From Uloborus plumipes (Eukaryota; Arthropoda; Arachnida; Araneae; Uloboridae), in NCBI GenBank assembly GCA_038373865.1, contig JAXGGA010002065.1:1-64000 (forward strand): DNA of 64,000 nucleotides. Direction: 5' to 3'. Positions 36,919-50,043 of this stretch are shown here, piece after piece (position 1 is the stretch's first letter; each line of letters opens with the position of its first letter). Under the pieces are notes generated by a model, which did not search any database, was not told the DNA's origin, and saw only the letters and a program-made list of their open reading frames with translations. The position numbers and the translations under genes are program-made.

Positions 36919-39900
36919 CAGTGGTTCTCAACGGGGGCGGTACCGCCCCCCAGTGGGCGGTGGGAAGATGCTGAGGGGCGGTGAGCATGTTTTGGGCAGT
37001 ACTGCCGTGCTAAGCGCAAAAGTCGTATCTGCAGACGACTTCAAAATGAGAAATTGCCGTTTAAAGTTTTGCTTCTCAATGTATTTGATTCAGATGAAAC
37101 TTTTTCAAATATTTTTAAAAAATACTTCCGATGGACAAATGACCATAACACATCGTGTTTAGATGAAATATGTGACTATTAACTACCTGGTGACCTTAAC
37201 TCAATTTTGACAAAAAGTGCAGATACCACTTTTGTGCTTAGCACGGCAGAGTAGGGGGGCGGTGAGTATATTTTGGGCGATAGGGGGGCGATGGGAAAAT
37301 TTGGAGGTCAAAAGACGATAAATCTACTAGAATTTAAGTTTAATTAAAAAAAAAAAAAACAAAATAAAATGTTGTATTAACTCAAAAATCCAACTTAAAC
37401 TATCTGTGCCAACAGTAAAATAAACGTATGCTCTCTGGAATCTCCAAGCGTAATAATTCCTTACGTTTATCAGAGGCGCCTCTTTGCTTCTAAAATAGCT
37501 TAGCTTTTGCTTTTTTTTTTCTTTTCTCTCTCTCTTTTTTTCCCAGCGATTTGTCTTTTCGGTGATCTTCAGCTAATTTTAATCATTCATAGCTAGATAA
37601 AATTCAAAAGCACTAGCCACAAAATCGTTTGGTTATTTTTTAATGGAACTGTTGATTGATTCTTTTTACTATAACAATGCTATTTTGAATAGCGTTATGT
37701 AATTTTTAGTAACGAATCTATATTTTTCTTAGTTTTTATCATACATGTTAAAAATACGTCCGCATCTGTAGGTTAAAATGGTCAAATTCAGTTCTCAAGT
37801 TTCAGTCGGCTATTTTAATTGTTACTTAACGAAACTTGAGTTTTAGGCATTTCATTACGTCACCGATTTAGTTTTTATTTACTTTCGTAATTTTATTTTG
37901 CCATGGTCTCGTAAGTTAGCTTAGTACCTATTTGAAAGTAAGTTTCCCATAAATATATTCAAAATATCTCGATGGACGGTGGTATTCGTAAAAGTTGTCT
38001 ATTTTCCTTGATTTGGTTATTTTCCAAAATTTTTAACTGGCAACCCTATATTCAATGCCTAGAATGCCTGTTCAGTTTAACTGTTAGATTTGATCTCAGT
38101 ATTTTCACTCTGGCTTTCACTCACTTCATTTATTTACTTTCATGGTATATTTTGCCACTGAACAAATATCGTTCCCTCATATTTTACTGCCGCTGAACAA
38201 TGTCGGTCAACAAAAAGAAGTGTCGGTAGTACAGTGCTACATACTTTAAGTTCGGATTTATTCAATCGCCATCGAGCACCCAGCTGCCGATGTGTTTACT
38301 TTGCAATAAAGTATTGTCTAATGAGGCAATGAAACCGTCTCGTTTACATGAACATCTGCAGAAAATGCATCCTGATAAACAAAATAAAGATATGTCATTT
38401 TTTACGAATCTAAGGAACAAGTGTCTGAACTCGCCATCGGTCACAGGCTTACTAGTCAGCTCATCACAAAAGTGTGACGATGGTTTAATAGCGTCTTATA
38501 ATATAGCTAAATTAATTGCTAATTTAATAGCTAAATTAATTTAATTGAAGAATTGATTCTTCCTGCTGTTAGAGAAGTGTTAGACACTGTGTTACATCAT
38601 CCATTCCCCTCCAACGTAATCAAAAATATTCCCTTAAGTAACGATACGGTGAGGTGAAGAATTGATGAAATAGCTGAAGATATTGAGGATTCGTTATGTA
38701 ACATAGTAGCATCAACTCAATTTTCTCTTCAAGTTGACGAATCAACCCTACCATCTAATGAAGCTTTACTGTTGGCTTACGTCATGTTTATAAAGGATGA
38801 AAAACTGATGCAAGAGATGCTTTTTGCAAGAAACTTGAACTTAGATACAAAAGGTGAATCTATTTTTAATACAGTCAAAGAATGTTTTGAAGAGGAAAAT
38901 ATTCCCATTGAGAACATTTTATCTGTTGCCACTGATGGAGCTCGTGCAATGGTGGGTCGCCATCGGGGTTTCATTGCCTTTTTGCAAAGAGAGGTACCAG
39001 ATGTTTTGGCTGTCCATTGTGTCATTCACAGGCAGCACTTAGTCGCGAAACATCTGAGCGAACGTTTGCATCAGACATTGCAATATGTAATAACTGCTGT
39101 AAACAAGATTCGCAGCAATGCCCTCAACAGTAGGCTATTTGGGCAGCTGTGCAAGGACAATGATGAAGAGTTCAATCGCTTGCTCTTGCACACCGAGGTT
39201 CGTTGGCTTTCGAAAGGTGCGTGCCTCAATAGGTTCTGGAACCTTTTGACTCAGTGCTTGAGATTCTAGAAGAGAAAGATGCTGATCTAAGACAGAAGTT
39301 GATACAATTCAAAATCGATATCGCTTACCTGACTATTTGTTTGCAAAATTTAACGGAATTAACTTACAGCTACAAGGTGACGAACTTAATTTAATTGCAA
39401 CAAAATCGGTCATTTCTGCCTTTCTAAAAAAGCTCACTTTATGGAAACAGAATTTTAGTCGTAGGGAATTCAGTCAGTTTCCAGTCTTGTCAGATGAGCA
39501 TAAAAAGAGTCAAATCTCCTTCGAGGATAATCAGGTTTATTTCCAACATCTTGAGTCTTTGCACGAGGACTTCACTGAGCGTTTTAAAGATATTTTGCTT
39601 CTGAACGTTCCTCAATGGGTCATGAACCCTTTTGAAGATATTTAGTCAGCAGATGTTGAGTATCAGGAAGAATTAGTTGAACTTTCAACCAATGAAACAT
39701 TGAAAGCTGGTTTCAAGACTGGCACTAATCTAACAGGATTTTGGCTGCAAGGAAACATTAGTAGCCTTTATCCTGGACTATGGGCTATCGTTAAGAAGTT
39801 TTTAATTGCCTTCCCCTCTTCCTATCTCGTCGAACGAGGATTCAGTGTTGTTACAGATCTAGTAACAAAAAAGAGAAATAGACTCCAAATTGTCCCAAGA

Positions 39901-40389
39901 GGAGATTTGCGCCTTCACCTCGCAAAAAATATTGAGCCGAACGTGAGGAAACTGGCTTTGAACCACCAAGCACAAATATCGCACTAAAATATATTTCTGA
40001 ATGTTCCTTTCATATTTTGGATGAAAAAAATACTTTGCTTGTTTATTTTTATTTCATCTGCTTGTTTTATTCATATTTTAAGTGAAAATTATTATTTTTC
40101 TTTCTTGTTTATTTTATTTAATTTCATTTTGTCATTATTCTTTTAAAAATAAAATATTTTTCAAGCATAGATTTGTTTTTTATTTCTATATTCGTCGTTT
40201 TAAGTCTAATTGTGTCTACCGAGGAAAGATATATCTTATTTAACCGTTTTGTAAAAATCTGGAAGGAAACTATTTTAATCTTTAAACCTCTTTTCGCACC
40301 CCCCCCCTTATCTTTAATATAAAGGGTGGCGCTGGACAAATATTCTCTCCTAAAGGGGGCGTTAGCCTTGAAAAGGTTGAGAATCACTG
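36919..40389 (+). mobile_element. ZBED-type hAT element, full length, inactive
   Basis: Ends CAGTGGTTCTCAACG and (inverted) CAGTGATTCTCAACC, a classic hAT terminus. Target duplications GACTATAC (36911-36918) and GAATATAC (40390-40397), one mismatch. 3471 bp. Subterminal G/C-rich patches (GGGGGCGG near each end) are typical. Carries one transposase gene broken by stops and frameshifts. Confidence 0.95.
38200..39987 (+). pseudogene. hAT transposase, ZBED5/SCAND3-like
   Basis: Start MSVNKKKCR at 38200, then a nonsense codon, then a BED zinc finger (MCLLCNKVLSNEAMKPSRLH followed by EHLQKMH). The catalytic region follows in another frame (FSLQVDEST, ILSVATDGARAMVG, VHCVIHRQHLVAKHL, HTEVRWLSKG), the order found in ZBED5/FAM200-like hAT proteins. 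The C-terminal dimerisation block IAFPSSYLVERGFSVVTDLV lies in 39700-39987. Defects: stop near 38225, frameshift near 38530-38550 at a small duplication, in-frame stops near 38655 and 39643, frameshift near 39260. It would cut and paste hAT ends if intact. Confidence 0.92.
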
Positions 40390-40397
40390 GAATATAC

Positions 40398-41936
40398 GAT
40401 TGGGACAGCCAGGGGACTGTGATTTTTGGACTTAAGATAATTTCTCCAGAACAAAACATGAATTTTTATCGCTCCAAATAGAATTGGGCTAGAAAGTATT
40501 AATTCTCTATTTGAATTAAGAGAGATAATTACTTTATTGCACTTAATTGTTTTTGAAATACTCGGTCCGGATAGCCAATTACGAGTTTACTGAGAAACGC
40601 TCATTTTCTTCATTTAGATTCCCTTTTGTCGGCTATCTTTTCACCCAGAAGCTAAAACCTTTGCCTTAAAAATAAGTTCTTTATGACTCTGAAACACGTG
40701 TCTGTTCATCAACATTGCAGTTAAGTTCATTTATCCCACAGAGGAAAAAAACTTTATTTTTTTTCATGATCAGTAAATATGCACATTAAAAAAAGTATTA
40801 TTTACTATCTTCTTTCGTGACGTCATAGAATGTGACTTTTTAAAAACAATTGCAGCCCATTTCTCAGTAGAGTAAGTATATAAAAATCGTTTTTAATAAA
40901 TAACTAGCTAATAATTAGCTTAATGCTAATCAAAGAATTAATTAAAAGTCATTTATTAGGTTATTTGAATTGATGAATAACATTTCCTAATCCATCATTT
41001 TCCATCCCATCGCTGCCCCATCCAAGAGCAATGGCACCCGCCCCTCTCCTAAACAACATAAAGCCCCCCCACCCCCCAAATTGACGAAAATACAACCGGC
41101 TACGACTCTCCGTAACAATTTAAATGGGGAAGTCTGCACCATGACCGTCCCCCTCCCCTGGTAGACAGCCCTGCAATTACAGTTGCTCGTTTTCGAGAAT
41201 AAAGGGTCTCCTGGTTTTTACAAGAGCATTACGAGGGATGCCCCTACACAGGGGTCTATGGCTCAGACTACGCCAGTGGACTTTTTTATATGGGTTATTT
41301 CAAGGGTTTCTCTTTTTTCGGGGGGGGGGGATGCTCTGTAGTGTTTGAGGGTGAGCCATCGCGTTTGGAGGTGGAGGGGGTTCCCCTGGCATAATGATTT
41401 GTAGCAAGATTTCAGTCAAGGTTAAAAAAGAAGTAAAGAGTTGAGCGAGAGAGAAAATATCGTGCTATTTCCCCTGGAGAGCAGGTGATTCGCGGCATAT
41501 GGCTATTAGACACAGCGGGTACTGAAACTGCGAACACGATTTCTTTGTTGACCTTCACATGTCTTCACTGATGCTGTCTGCTCCGTATTGCAGCAATTTA
41601 CTGAAGGAATTATCTTTTCAATGATGCAACTCGATAAAATCGTAAAAGTTCTTTTAGTACTTAATTTTCTTTTGCCTTTTTAAAATTTAAAATAACTTCC
41701 TGATGAGAAAAGAAATATTTTCCATCTGAAATTGATTTTTTTTGAATTTTAATTGAAGAATTTTCGCTGCACTTGGTTCTCTTTCAGCCTAATTTTTTGA
41801 TAGTTCTTGATTTTCATCGCGTATGAAACAGAAAAATCCAGCGCAAAAAGTTACATTGCAGCAGAAAAACTTTTTTTTAAAGAAATTATTCTTAGTTGTA
41901 TGTAAAGTAGAAAAAGCAAACAATTGTCAGCTTATA
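40398..41936. other. Unassigned interval
   Basis: No element or gene recognised. Includes C- and G-rich tracts (41060-41090, 41323-41332). Confidence 0.5.
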
Positions 41937-41938
41937 TA

Positions 41939-43155
41939 CACTGAAGTGACAAAAGTCATGGGATACCTCTTAATATCGTGTCGGCCCTCCTTTTGCCCGG
42001 CGAAGTGCAACAACTCTACGTGGCATGGACTCAACAAGTCGTTGGAAGTCTTCTGCAGGAATATTGAGCCATGCTGTCTCGATAGACGTCCATAATTGTG
42101 AAAGCGTTGATGGGGCAGGATTTTGGACACGAACAGACCTCTCGATGGTGTCCCATAAATGCTCAATGGGATTCATGTCGGGCGATCTAGGTGGCCAAAT
42201 CATTCGTTGGAATTGTCCAGAATTTTCTTCAAACCAATTGCGAACAGTTGTGGCCCGGTGACATGGCGCATTGTCATCCATAAAAATCCCATCGTTGTTT
42301 GGGTACATGAAGTTCATGAATGGCTGCAAGTGATCTCCAAGTAGCTGCACATAAGCATTTCCAGTCAATGTTCGGTCCAGTCGCACTAGAGGACCAAGTC
42401 CATGCCATGAAAAAACAGCCCACACCATTACGGAGCCACCACCAGCTTGAACAGTGCCTTGCTGACAGTTTGGGTCCATGGCTTCGTGAGGTCTGCGCCA
42501 CACTCGAACCCTACCATCGGCTCTTACCAGCTGAAATCGTGACTCATCGGACCAGGCCACGGTTTTCCATTCATCTAGGGACCAACCGATATGCTCACGT
42601 GCCCACGAGAGTCGCTGCAAGCGATGTCGTTCTGTCAGTAAAGGCACTCGAGTCGGTCTTCTGCTGGAATAGCCCAAGAAATCCAAATTTCTCCCTCAGT
42701 TCTAGCAGACACGTCCATTGTACGTCCCACATTGATTTCTACGGTGATTTGACGCAATGTTGCTTGTCTGTTAGAATTTACGACTCTTTGCAGACGTCGC
42801 CGGTCTCGATCTTTAAGTGCAGGCGGTCGACCACTGCGCTGTCCATGGTGGGATGTTATGCCTGAAATTTCATACTCTCGGCACACTCTTGACACAGTGG
42901 ATCTGGGAATGTTGAATTCTCTAACGATTTCCGAAATGGCATGACCCATGCGTCTAGCTCCAACTAACATTCCGCGTTCAAAGTCTGTTAATTCACGTCG
43001 TGCGGTCATCATCACGTTAAAACCTCTTCACATGAATAACTTGAACAGAAATGAAAGCTCTGTAAAAGCACTGCGCATTTATACCTGTTCTATGCGATGC
43101 TACTGCCATCTGAAAATTTGCATATTGCTATCCCATGACTTTTGTCACTTCAGTG
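41939..43155 (-). mobile_element. Tc1/mariner element, nearly intact, DD36E
   Basis: Perfect or near-perfect TIRs CACTGAAGTGACAAAAGTCA with TA sites (41937-41938 and 43156-43157). 1217 bp, normal for the superfamily. Contains one transposase gene on the minus strand with a single frameshift. The ends retain strong identity, so this is the youngest-looking DNA transposon in the window. Confidence 0.95.
41970..43015 (-). pseudogene. Tc1/mariner transposase, one frameshift, DD36E
   Basis: Starts at 43015 (MMMTARRELTDFERGMLV); paired helix-turn-helix DNA-binding region with SGRPPALKDRDRRRL between subdomains. Near 42690 the frame shifts from SARTEGEIW to NLDFLGYSSRRPTRVP. The catalytic domain then reads to the end: AWSDESRF (Asp 1), GIFMDDNAPCH (Asp 2), SPDMNPIEHLWD (Glu), and terminates ALRRAKGGPTRY. 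Counting directly, 36 residues separate Asp 2 and Glu. All three catalytic residues are present. Without the frameshift it would be ~340 residues, the family's usual size. Confidence 0.93.
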
Positions 43156-43157
43156 TA

Positions 43158-46147
43158 GAGTGTTCTCACCATTAGTCCATCGAAAACGTATTGTAATATT
43201 TCATTACAAAAACACTTATTTCCTCCAAAAGTAGCTTTCTTCTACCAGCTTTTCTAGAACTGACAAACTAGATTTTAAAATGAAAACAAACCGAATATGC
43301 CCAGGTTTCCCTTTGTCTCTGTAGTTGAGAGAAACTCGATTTTATTTCGCGGATCCCCAGAGCCGGTTTTGTGCCTGGGTCCCCCCTAATATTACCCTCT
43401 CCAATCCGTGCATTTTACCAATTCCGAGTCGGATCCCTCCTAGTTTCCGACATGGCTGATATACACTCTCGGCAGCCCCCCCCCTCCCCCTCCACATTTT
43501 CGTTGGAATTTTTTTTCGAAATTCTACAGACATTTGAAATGAAACTCATCAAGACAGAATTACTTTTCAAAGCTCTTTCATCTGGTAAAATTGTTTTCCT
43601 GCCTCCCTCTTTAACGCATTGAAGTTTTGCGCATTACATGTAGTTGCAATGTAGTTCCATAGTTACTCGTTGAACCAATTTTATCAACTCATGGAATTGA
43701 AAAATAAGTTTAATAATTTATGTCCATTAATAAAACATTTAAATCCATTCTGTTCCATTAATAAAAGCACATTAAAACAAAATCGGATCATATCAAACAT
43801 TTAAAACAGCTCGTAAGAATCACGGTGTGTAAAATCTATCCCCATTTTTGAAAATGCTTTATTGAACCAATTCTAATGTTTGCACATTCTCTTTGAAAGC
43901 TCATTTTAAAGCGTGAGCTATTTTTCTAAATAGTAGTTTCCAGTCATTTTTGAGCCATCTGAAAATACTCAAGGGAAGTTCAAGTTCCGTGAGCCTTTTA
44001 AGTAATCCGGCCCTGAGAATGCGGATTCAATGTAATGAATTTCACTTTATTGTAGCTAGAAAGACATTTTCGTAGAGTAAAATAAATAAATAAATGTATA
44101 AAAAGTTTCTACGTCCCTTTCAGTAATTGAACCATTTATTACAAAAACCATTCAATAGACAAGCTCTAAAAGTTTGAAAGCGCATTTTTACTCTTATTTT
44201 TGAAAAAATCTATAAAAGTTACAACATTTTTTACTAAAATGTACGCATATTTAGAAATATTTCTTTCAGTAAAAAGTGTTGTAGTCGGGATTGAATAATT
44301 GGAGATGATGCTATAAATGTTTTCTTAAAATTAAAAAATTTGTCTATTGGCTGTTTTTGAAAATAAAATTCAATTTACAAAACTTCAATAGAACTAACTA
44401 CATAAAGACACTTATTACAAATTTTGTTCGGTCAAAAGTATTGTTGTATTCCTACTCATTCCTCCACAATTCATCCAAATTTTTCACATCTGAAAGAGAT
44501 TACGCAATACTTTACTGAATAAATTGTAACCTAAAATAAAGTAGCATAAAACGTTTCGCTCGAACGTATTGAAGTCCCTTGTTACGTTCGAATTGTTGTA
44601 AAGCAATTCTGACTAAATGGGAGAAAAATGGAAAACTAGTGGTAATAGAAAATATTAATGCAGTACATTGAGGGTTGTGTTGGAAATAGTTTGTGCTAAC
44701 GGACTCACTCCATTAAAGAGAAACGTTTAGAATGGGCATTTTTATTCAGTGAACCTGAAATATCATACGGTAGAACAGGTGTAATGATATTTTAGTTACA
44801 AAAGGAAAATCCTATTTTTATATCTCTCCCGAAAACGTGATAATACATTTGAAAAAGTGAAATGGAGAGATTTCCAAATATATTTTCGGAATGATAGTTG
44901 CTTTGAAATCGATGGGCGAGAAATCAAAAGGCGACGAAATGGTAATGAAATGCAAGACGGTGCTTTTCTAATGCAATGAGATGGAATAAAACGTAGATTG
45001 AAGGTCAGAAATTATAAAAGAATAAATGAAAAACCTTTGGAAGTGCATATCGCGTTAATTAAGACACATGGAACAGAATGTGCATATATACATCAAGCAA
45101 AAAAATTGCATCATTTTGGGATTGAGTGTAAAAATAATTTGAATTTAGTTTGCTTTTGATTAACTCATTTGCACTCTAAAAAAATTCTAGCGTGGACCCG
45201 ACACTACTTCCTTTTTACGTCTTTTAAGTAATCTCGCTAGTTCAATAACGCAAAAGAATGACTGCAGGTACTCATGAACGAGCGTTAGAAACAACACTTC
45301 TTGAATGAATAGCACTTCAGATATTTTCATACACATATAAAATGATGACAAACGTGGATAATAGTAGTTCAAAATGTAAAGAAAACTGATAATTTTATTG
45401 GTCTGATCTAAAATTGTATAAAACGTGTATAAAAACAACAATACGTTATATTATTGCATTCGAGTTGGTAAGTTTTAAATGTAGATAATAGAGATACTGA
45501 GAGTGAAAAAGGAAAAACCTGGAATAATCGGCAAAAATATAGGATAATTTGTTTTTTGATAACAAATATTGTTAGTAAAATAACGCTTTTCTTCATAAAT
45601 ATATAGAACGCTCATGAATGCAAAAAATGGTTCGTTTTTTTAAACTATGAATTAATCATTTTCATAAGTATATGCAAGACAGGTGCAAAATTTTTGCTTT
45701 CAAGGTACATTGTACGCTGGAAAATGCGTGAAAAAGTAATTAATAATAACGCTGCAAGAGAGTACATTACAGAACTTCTAGGCGTGATTCAGTTTTCAAG
45801 ATAGGAAAAGTGTCCATTCCTTTTGTAATCAAATTAGATTACTTGTAGATGTACGCCTGCAGATTTTTCGCCCTTCAATGCACGCAACTGATCTTAAATG
45901 AGCGCTCCCAGTTATGCTAAAGACATGTGCTCATGATCAAGAAAAATGCAACTCCAAACTCCTTCTGTTATTTTAGGTATGATAAGATGTTACACATTGT
46001 TATGTTGTTTTATGTGATTCTATTTGAATTCAGACGGCCGATGGAAAAACTTCATGTGAAACTGATTATTATATTAATGTTTTTGTGTGCTTAAACATTT
46101 AATTACTATTATCTTTTATATAAACCACGCTATTAGTTCACTACAAC
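43158..46147. other. Unassigned AT-rich interval
   Basis: No coding domain or terminal repeat recognised. A C-rich block at 43470-43495 is compositional only. Confidence 0.5.
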
Positions 46148-46149
46148 TA

Positions 46150-46322
46150 CAGTTGAACCCGCTTAATGGAATAGCCATTTTGCCATGAAAAAATATTCTA
46201 ATAAGCGGGATATTCCATTATCCGGGATGAAAATAATGCATTTCTATAGCTGGTACATTGAAAACGTATTACATTAAGCGGGATAATCCTTTAAGCGATA
46301 TTCTAATAAGCGGGCTTGACTG
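46150..46322. mobile_element. pogo/Tigger-like MITE, 173 bp
   Basis: Ends CAGTTGAACCCGCTTA and, inverted, CAGTCAAGCCCGCTTA; TA sites at 46148-46149 and 46323-46324. Two inner copies of AAGCGGGATA recur. The CAGT start and TA duplication fit pogo-type elements. Confidence 0.85.
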
Positions 46323-46324
46323 TA

Positions 46325-46914
46325 TTTTATTTTAGCATTAATAGCTGAAAATAGTCATAAATGTATACTCCCCTGGCCTGACCAAATACTAGTTTTTATA
46401 CAAACATTTTCGAATTTCAATTTTTGCTGCCTTGGCATAATGTTTTTTGCCATAATCATACACGTACATGAACATTGAAACATATTTCATCAAATAAGCA
46501 TTGAAAAAATATTAATTAATTTTTTTAAACAATACACTTTTTGACGTGCTATATCAACGATGTCACCCTCACTTGGCGAATTTCAAAGACTGAAATTTAG
46601 CATAAAAAATGCAAAAGTATGACCTTGACTCCGAGTAACTAGTGTAATACTGAGTTAAAGTTAAAAGCAAGCTAAGAGGTTTGAAAAAAATTCGAATATT
46701 ATTGCATCGCTTCTCGTTTATAAAGTGCCGAAAAGCGTACTGCGCCAGTCGCTGTAGTACTTCCCCTGGTAAGTATAAGTTTTTATAAAAATTGTGCTTA
46801 TAATGTGCTAAATGTGCTAAATGTGCTTATGTATAATGTAATGCTTATTGTGTGCAGACATCACGGATTACGTGAAGTTCTGGTGAGAAGAGCGCGTGAT
46901 GTTGTTTTTATAGG
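46325..46914. other. Short unassigned interval
   Basis: AT-rich; nothing recognised apart from a small triplicated GTGCTAAAT/GTGCTTAT stretch near 46793-46850. Confidence 0.5.
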
Positions 46915-46916
46915 TA

Positions 46917-48200
46917 GGGGAGAGTGGTAATGAATGGGCCACTTTTTGGTTTTGAATTTTTGTAATTTTTTCTAACACTTTGTTTTAACTCTAAATTGGT
47001 GTTTTAGTTTACTTATCTGGCTATCTAAAAAAGTCAGAAAACTTGGATTAGCACCTGTCTATAATGAATTATAATAGAAAATAAAAATTTTGAAATTTGG
47101 CCTATTCAACCCCACCTATGGGGTTGAATGGGCCATCGAAGGTAATGAATGGGCCACTAAATGAATTCAATGAAAACATGTGGATTTAATCTTTTATTTG
47201 CTGAATATGACAAAATAAATGTGGCACTTGACATGATGATACAAAATCATACTGATTTAAAATTATATAAACATAAAAACTGATGCAATTAAAATAAAAC
47301 TGATGCATACCAATTGTAGCAGAAAAATGAATTAATAATGAGATTGTAAGAACTAAATAACATCAAATATATATTAAAAAAATAACAGATAATACACACT
47401 ATGATTTAACAAAATTTATATATTTCAAAAATAATATTAAAAATCACTTTCGAAAACTCCATCTTCATTTTCAAACTTGTCAAAATTCGAAATTTTTTTC
47501 AAAAAACTTACTAGACATCGGGAATAAGAAATATCTAACTTAAGTTACCAAGACAGAAAATGAAATTGTACTGTGAGGAATATAATATGAAGGAGAGAGG
47601 GGAGCTTTTTCAAGCCACGCACTGCGCCCAGAGGTCTAGTGTACCATAGGAATATAATATAGATCTGCAAATTATATTTAGAAATTACTACAAACATATT
47701 TTGACGACAGTAATCTTTATCTATGACAGTCAGTTGTGTTTCATATTCATGCGAAAATCCAAAGAAAAGGAAAAAAAACAATATTTAGGTGGCCCATTCA
47801 TTACCATGACATTGTGGCCCATTCAGCCCCACCTATACTTTTGGAATACATTTAGGTTTTCTGAGTACATTGAATTTAGATAACATCAAAATACATCTTA
47901 AGATTAGTTTATAGATATGGAAAGACTAGCTTATATATATGTATGCAGTGAAATACTTGGTACATTTTAGCTAGGAAGTGTTTTACTAAAAAGGGAAAAA
48001 CTTCCTTTTCAGTCAGATTCTTGACCATGCCACTCTAGTTTGAAAATGGCTCAGCGCAAACGAATGAAAATAGGATGAGTTTAGTAGAACAAAAAGCTAC
48101 ATCTATTGGTGGCAAAAAAAAAAAAAAATCATGCAAATACTTTTTCATATTTTGTTAGTGGCCCATTCATCACCATGGCCCATTCATTACCACTCTCCCC
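46917..48200. mobile_element. TA-flanked element, GGGGAGAGTGGTAATGAATG ends
   Basis: TIRs of at least 25 bp: left GGGGAGAGTGGTAATGAATG then GGCCA, right TGGCCCATTCATTACC then ACTCTCCCC; TA sites 46915-46916 and 48201-48202. The motif GGTAATGAATGGGCCACT recurs internally near 47140, and its inverse near 47793, next to GGGGTTGAATGGGCC/GGCCCATTCAGCCCC. No coding capacity. Its ends resemble those of the 27160-28078 MITE. Confidence 0.87.
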
Positions 48201-48480
48201 TAATGTGTATTTTTGTCACTTCTCTGGCGTCACTTCCCTGGTAGTTTTGTTCCTCAAAAGGGTGAATATACATTAAAACTATGTAATAAGCATGATGAAT
48301 TTCATTTTAAATCTTAATTGCCCCTGTGAATACAACTTGAATGAATGTAAATAATGCGGGAAGTATTTTTATTTAGGATCTGCGGTGCGACTTGCATGCA
48401 ACTGCAACATGTCGGGTTTTCAAGATTGACTTTATTTATTTTATTACAACGCGAAATTTGTTTTTAATACAGGTCTTATA

Positions 48481-50043
48481 CACTAGGTGGTCAAAAGTAT
48501 CCGGACACTTTCAAAAATTCACATTTTTACATATAGCTCGAGAAAAAAGTGATCAATTGTTCCTTAACTTTATACATACAAAATATAGGCTTCATCGAAC
48601 ATTTCCAAGTTGAAATTTAATTACCCTTGCATTTGGGGGATGACAAGAAAGGGGGTTGAAAGAAAAACCGCTTTTTGACCATAACTCTTCGAAAATAGCT
48701 CGGAATAAGCTATAAATTTCAGTAATTAATTAGCATACTATGTATAATTACTGTACAAATTTTTATGAACGTACCACTCTTACTTCCGAAGATATGAAAC
48801 ATTTTTTAAAAAACGGCAATTTTATTTGAAGGGTTTTCGCTCAGAACACGCAGAGTTTTTGATCAAACCTTATCAAAACTTCAGAAAAGATGACAAAATA
48901 CAACAGAAAGAACATACTAAAACGGTAAATAAAAATATTAAAAATACGATGAGATATGAACGTTAAAAGGAAATAATTTTTCACGGCGCATGCGCGAACG
49001 ACAGAAATTTATAACTACAAAAATATTGTACCCTGATTTATACTGCATCTTATAAAAAAAGTTCCAGTTGAATATCATGAAAATTGAAAAAGATATCAGC
49101 GATCTAGTGAGCTGAATTTCATTCATTCGCAGACAATACATAAACAGTGAGGGTCTGTCCACAAAGAGCTATTTTTAAATTAAAGGTTATTTCGTCATCG
49201 TTCAAAACCAACGTTTCAGGGGTGTCCGGATAACTTTTGGCCACCAACGTAAAAGGTCTTTTTGGCCGAAAAGGCGAAATGTGACTTCTATGCAGAATAT
49301 AAATTTTCAAACTGTATACAATTTAACATTGAAAAAAATGCTCGATTGTCACCACACTATTTGTGGACAACCCCTCGCCATTTATGTATTGTCTGCGAAT
49401 GAATGAATTACAGCTCACTAGATCGCTGATATCTTTTTCAATTTTTACGATATTCAACTGGAACTTTTTTTTATAAGATGCAGTATAAACCAAGCTACAA
49501 TATTTTTGTAGTTATAAATTTCTGTCGTTCGCGCATGCGCCGTGAAAAATTATTTCCTTTTAACGTTCATATTTCATCGGATTTTTAATATTTTTATTTA
49601 CCGTTTTAGTATGTTCTTTCTCTTGTATTTTGTCATCTTTCCTGAAGTTTTGAAAAGGTTTGATCAAAAACTCTGCGTGTTATGAGCAAAAACCGTTCAC
49701 ATAAAATTGCCGTTTTTTAAAAAGTGTTTCATATCTTCGGAAGTAAGAGTGGTACGTTCATAAAAATTTGTACAGTAATTATTCATAGTATGATAATTAA
49801 TTACTGAAATTTATAGCTTATTCTGAGCTATTTTCGAAGAGTTATGGTCAAAAAGCGGTTTTTCTTTCGATCCCCTTCTTGTCGTCCCCTAATACAAGGG
49901 TAATTTAATTTCAACTTGGAAATGTTCGGTGAAGCCTATATTTTGTATGACTAAAGTTAAGGAACAATTGATCATTTATTTCTCGAGCTATATGTAAAAA
50001 TGTGAATTTTTGAAAGTGTCCGGATACTTTTGGCCACCTAGTG
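48481..50043. mobile_element. Foldback Tc1-type element, ~660-bp arms
   Basis: Starts CACTAGGTGGTCAAAAGTAT, ends ATACTTTTGGCCACCTAGTG; TA sites 48479-48480 and 50044-50045. The left arm (48481 to about 49150) and right arm (about 49370-50043) are near-identical inverted copies. The spacer has a third terminus-like stretch, GTGTCCGGATAACTTTTGGC at 49221-49240, running on to ACGTA at 49251, which suggests a 770-bp unit plus a partial inverted copy. Non-coding. Confidence 0.9.

Noticed and set aside
42320..42865. 181-codon plus-strand frame
   Set aside because: Antisense shadow of the Tc1/mariner transposase on the minus strand.
46917..48200. CRISPR-like array suggested by repeated GGTAATGAATGGGCC motifs
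   Set aside because: Copies occur in both orientations at irregular spacing and match the element's own TIRs; the DNA is eukaryotic.
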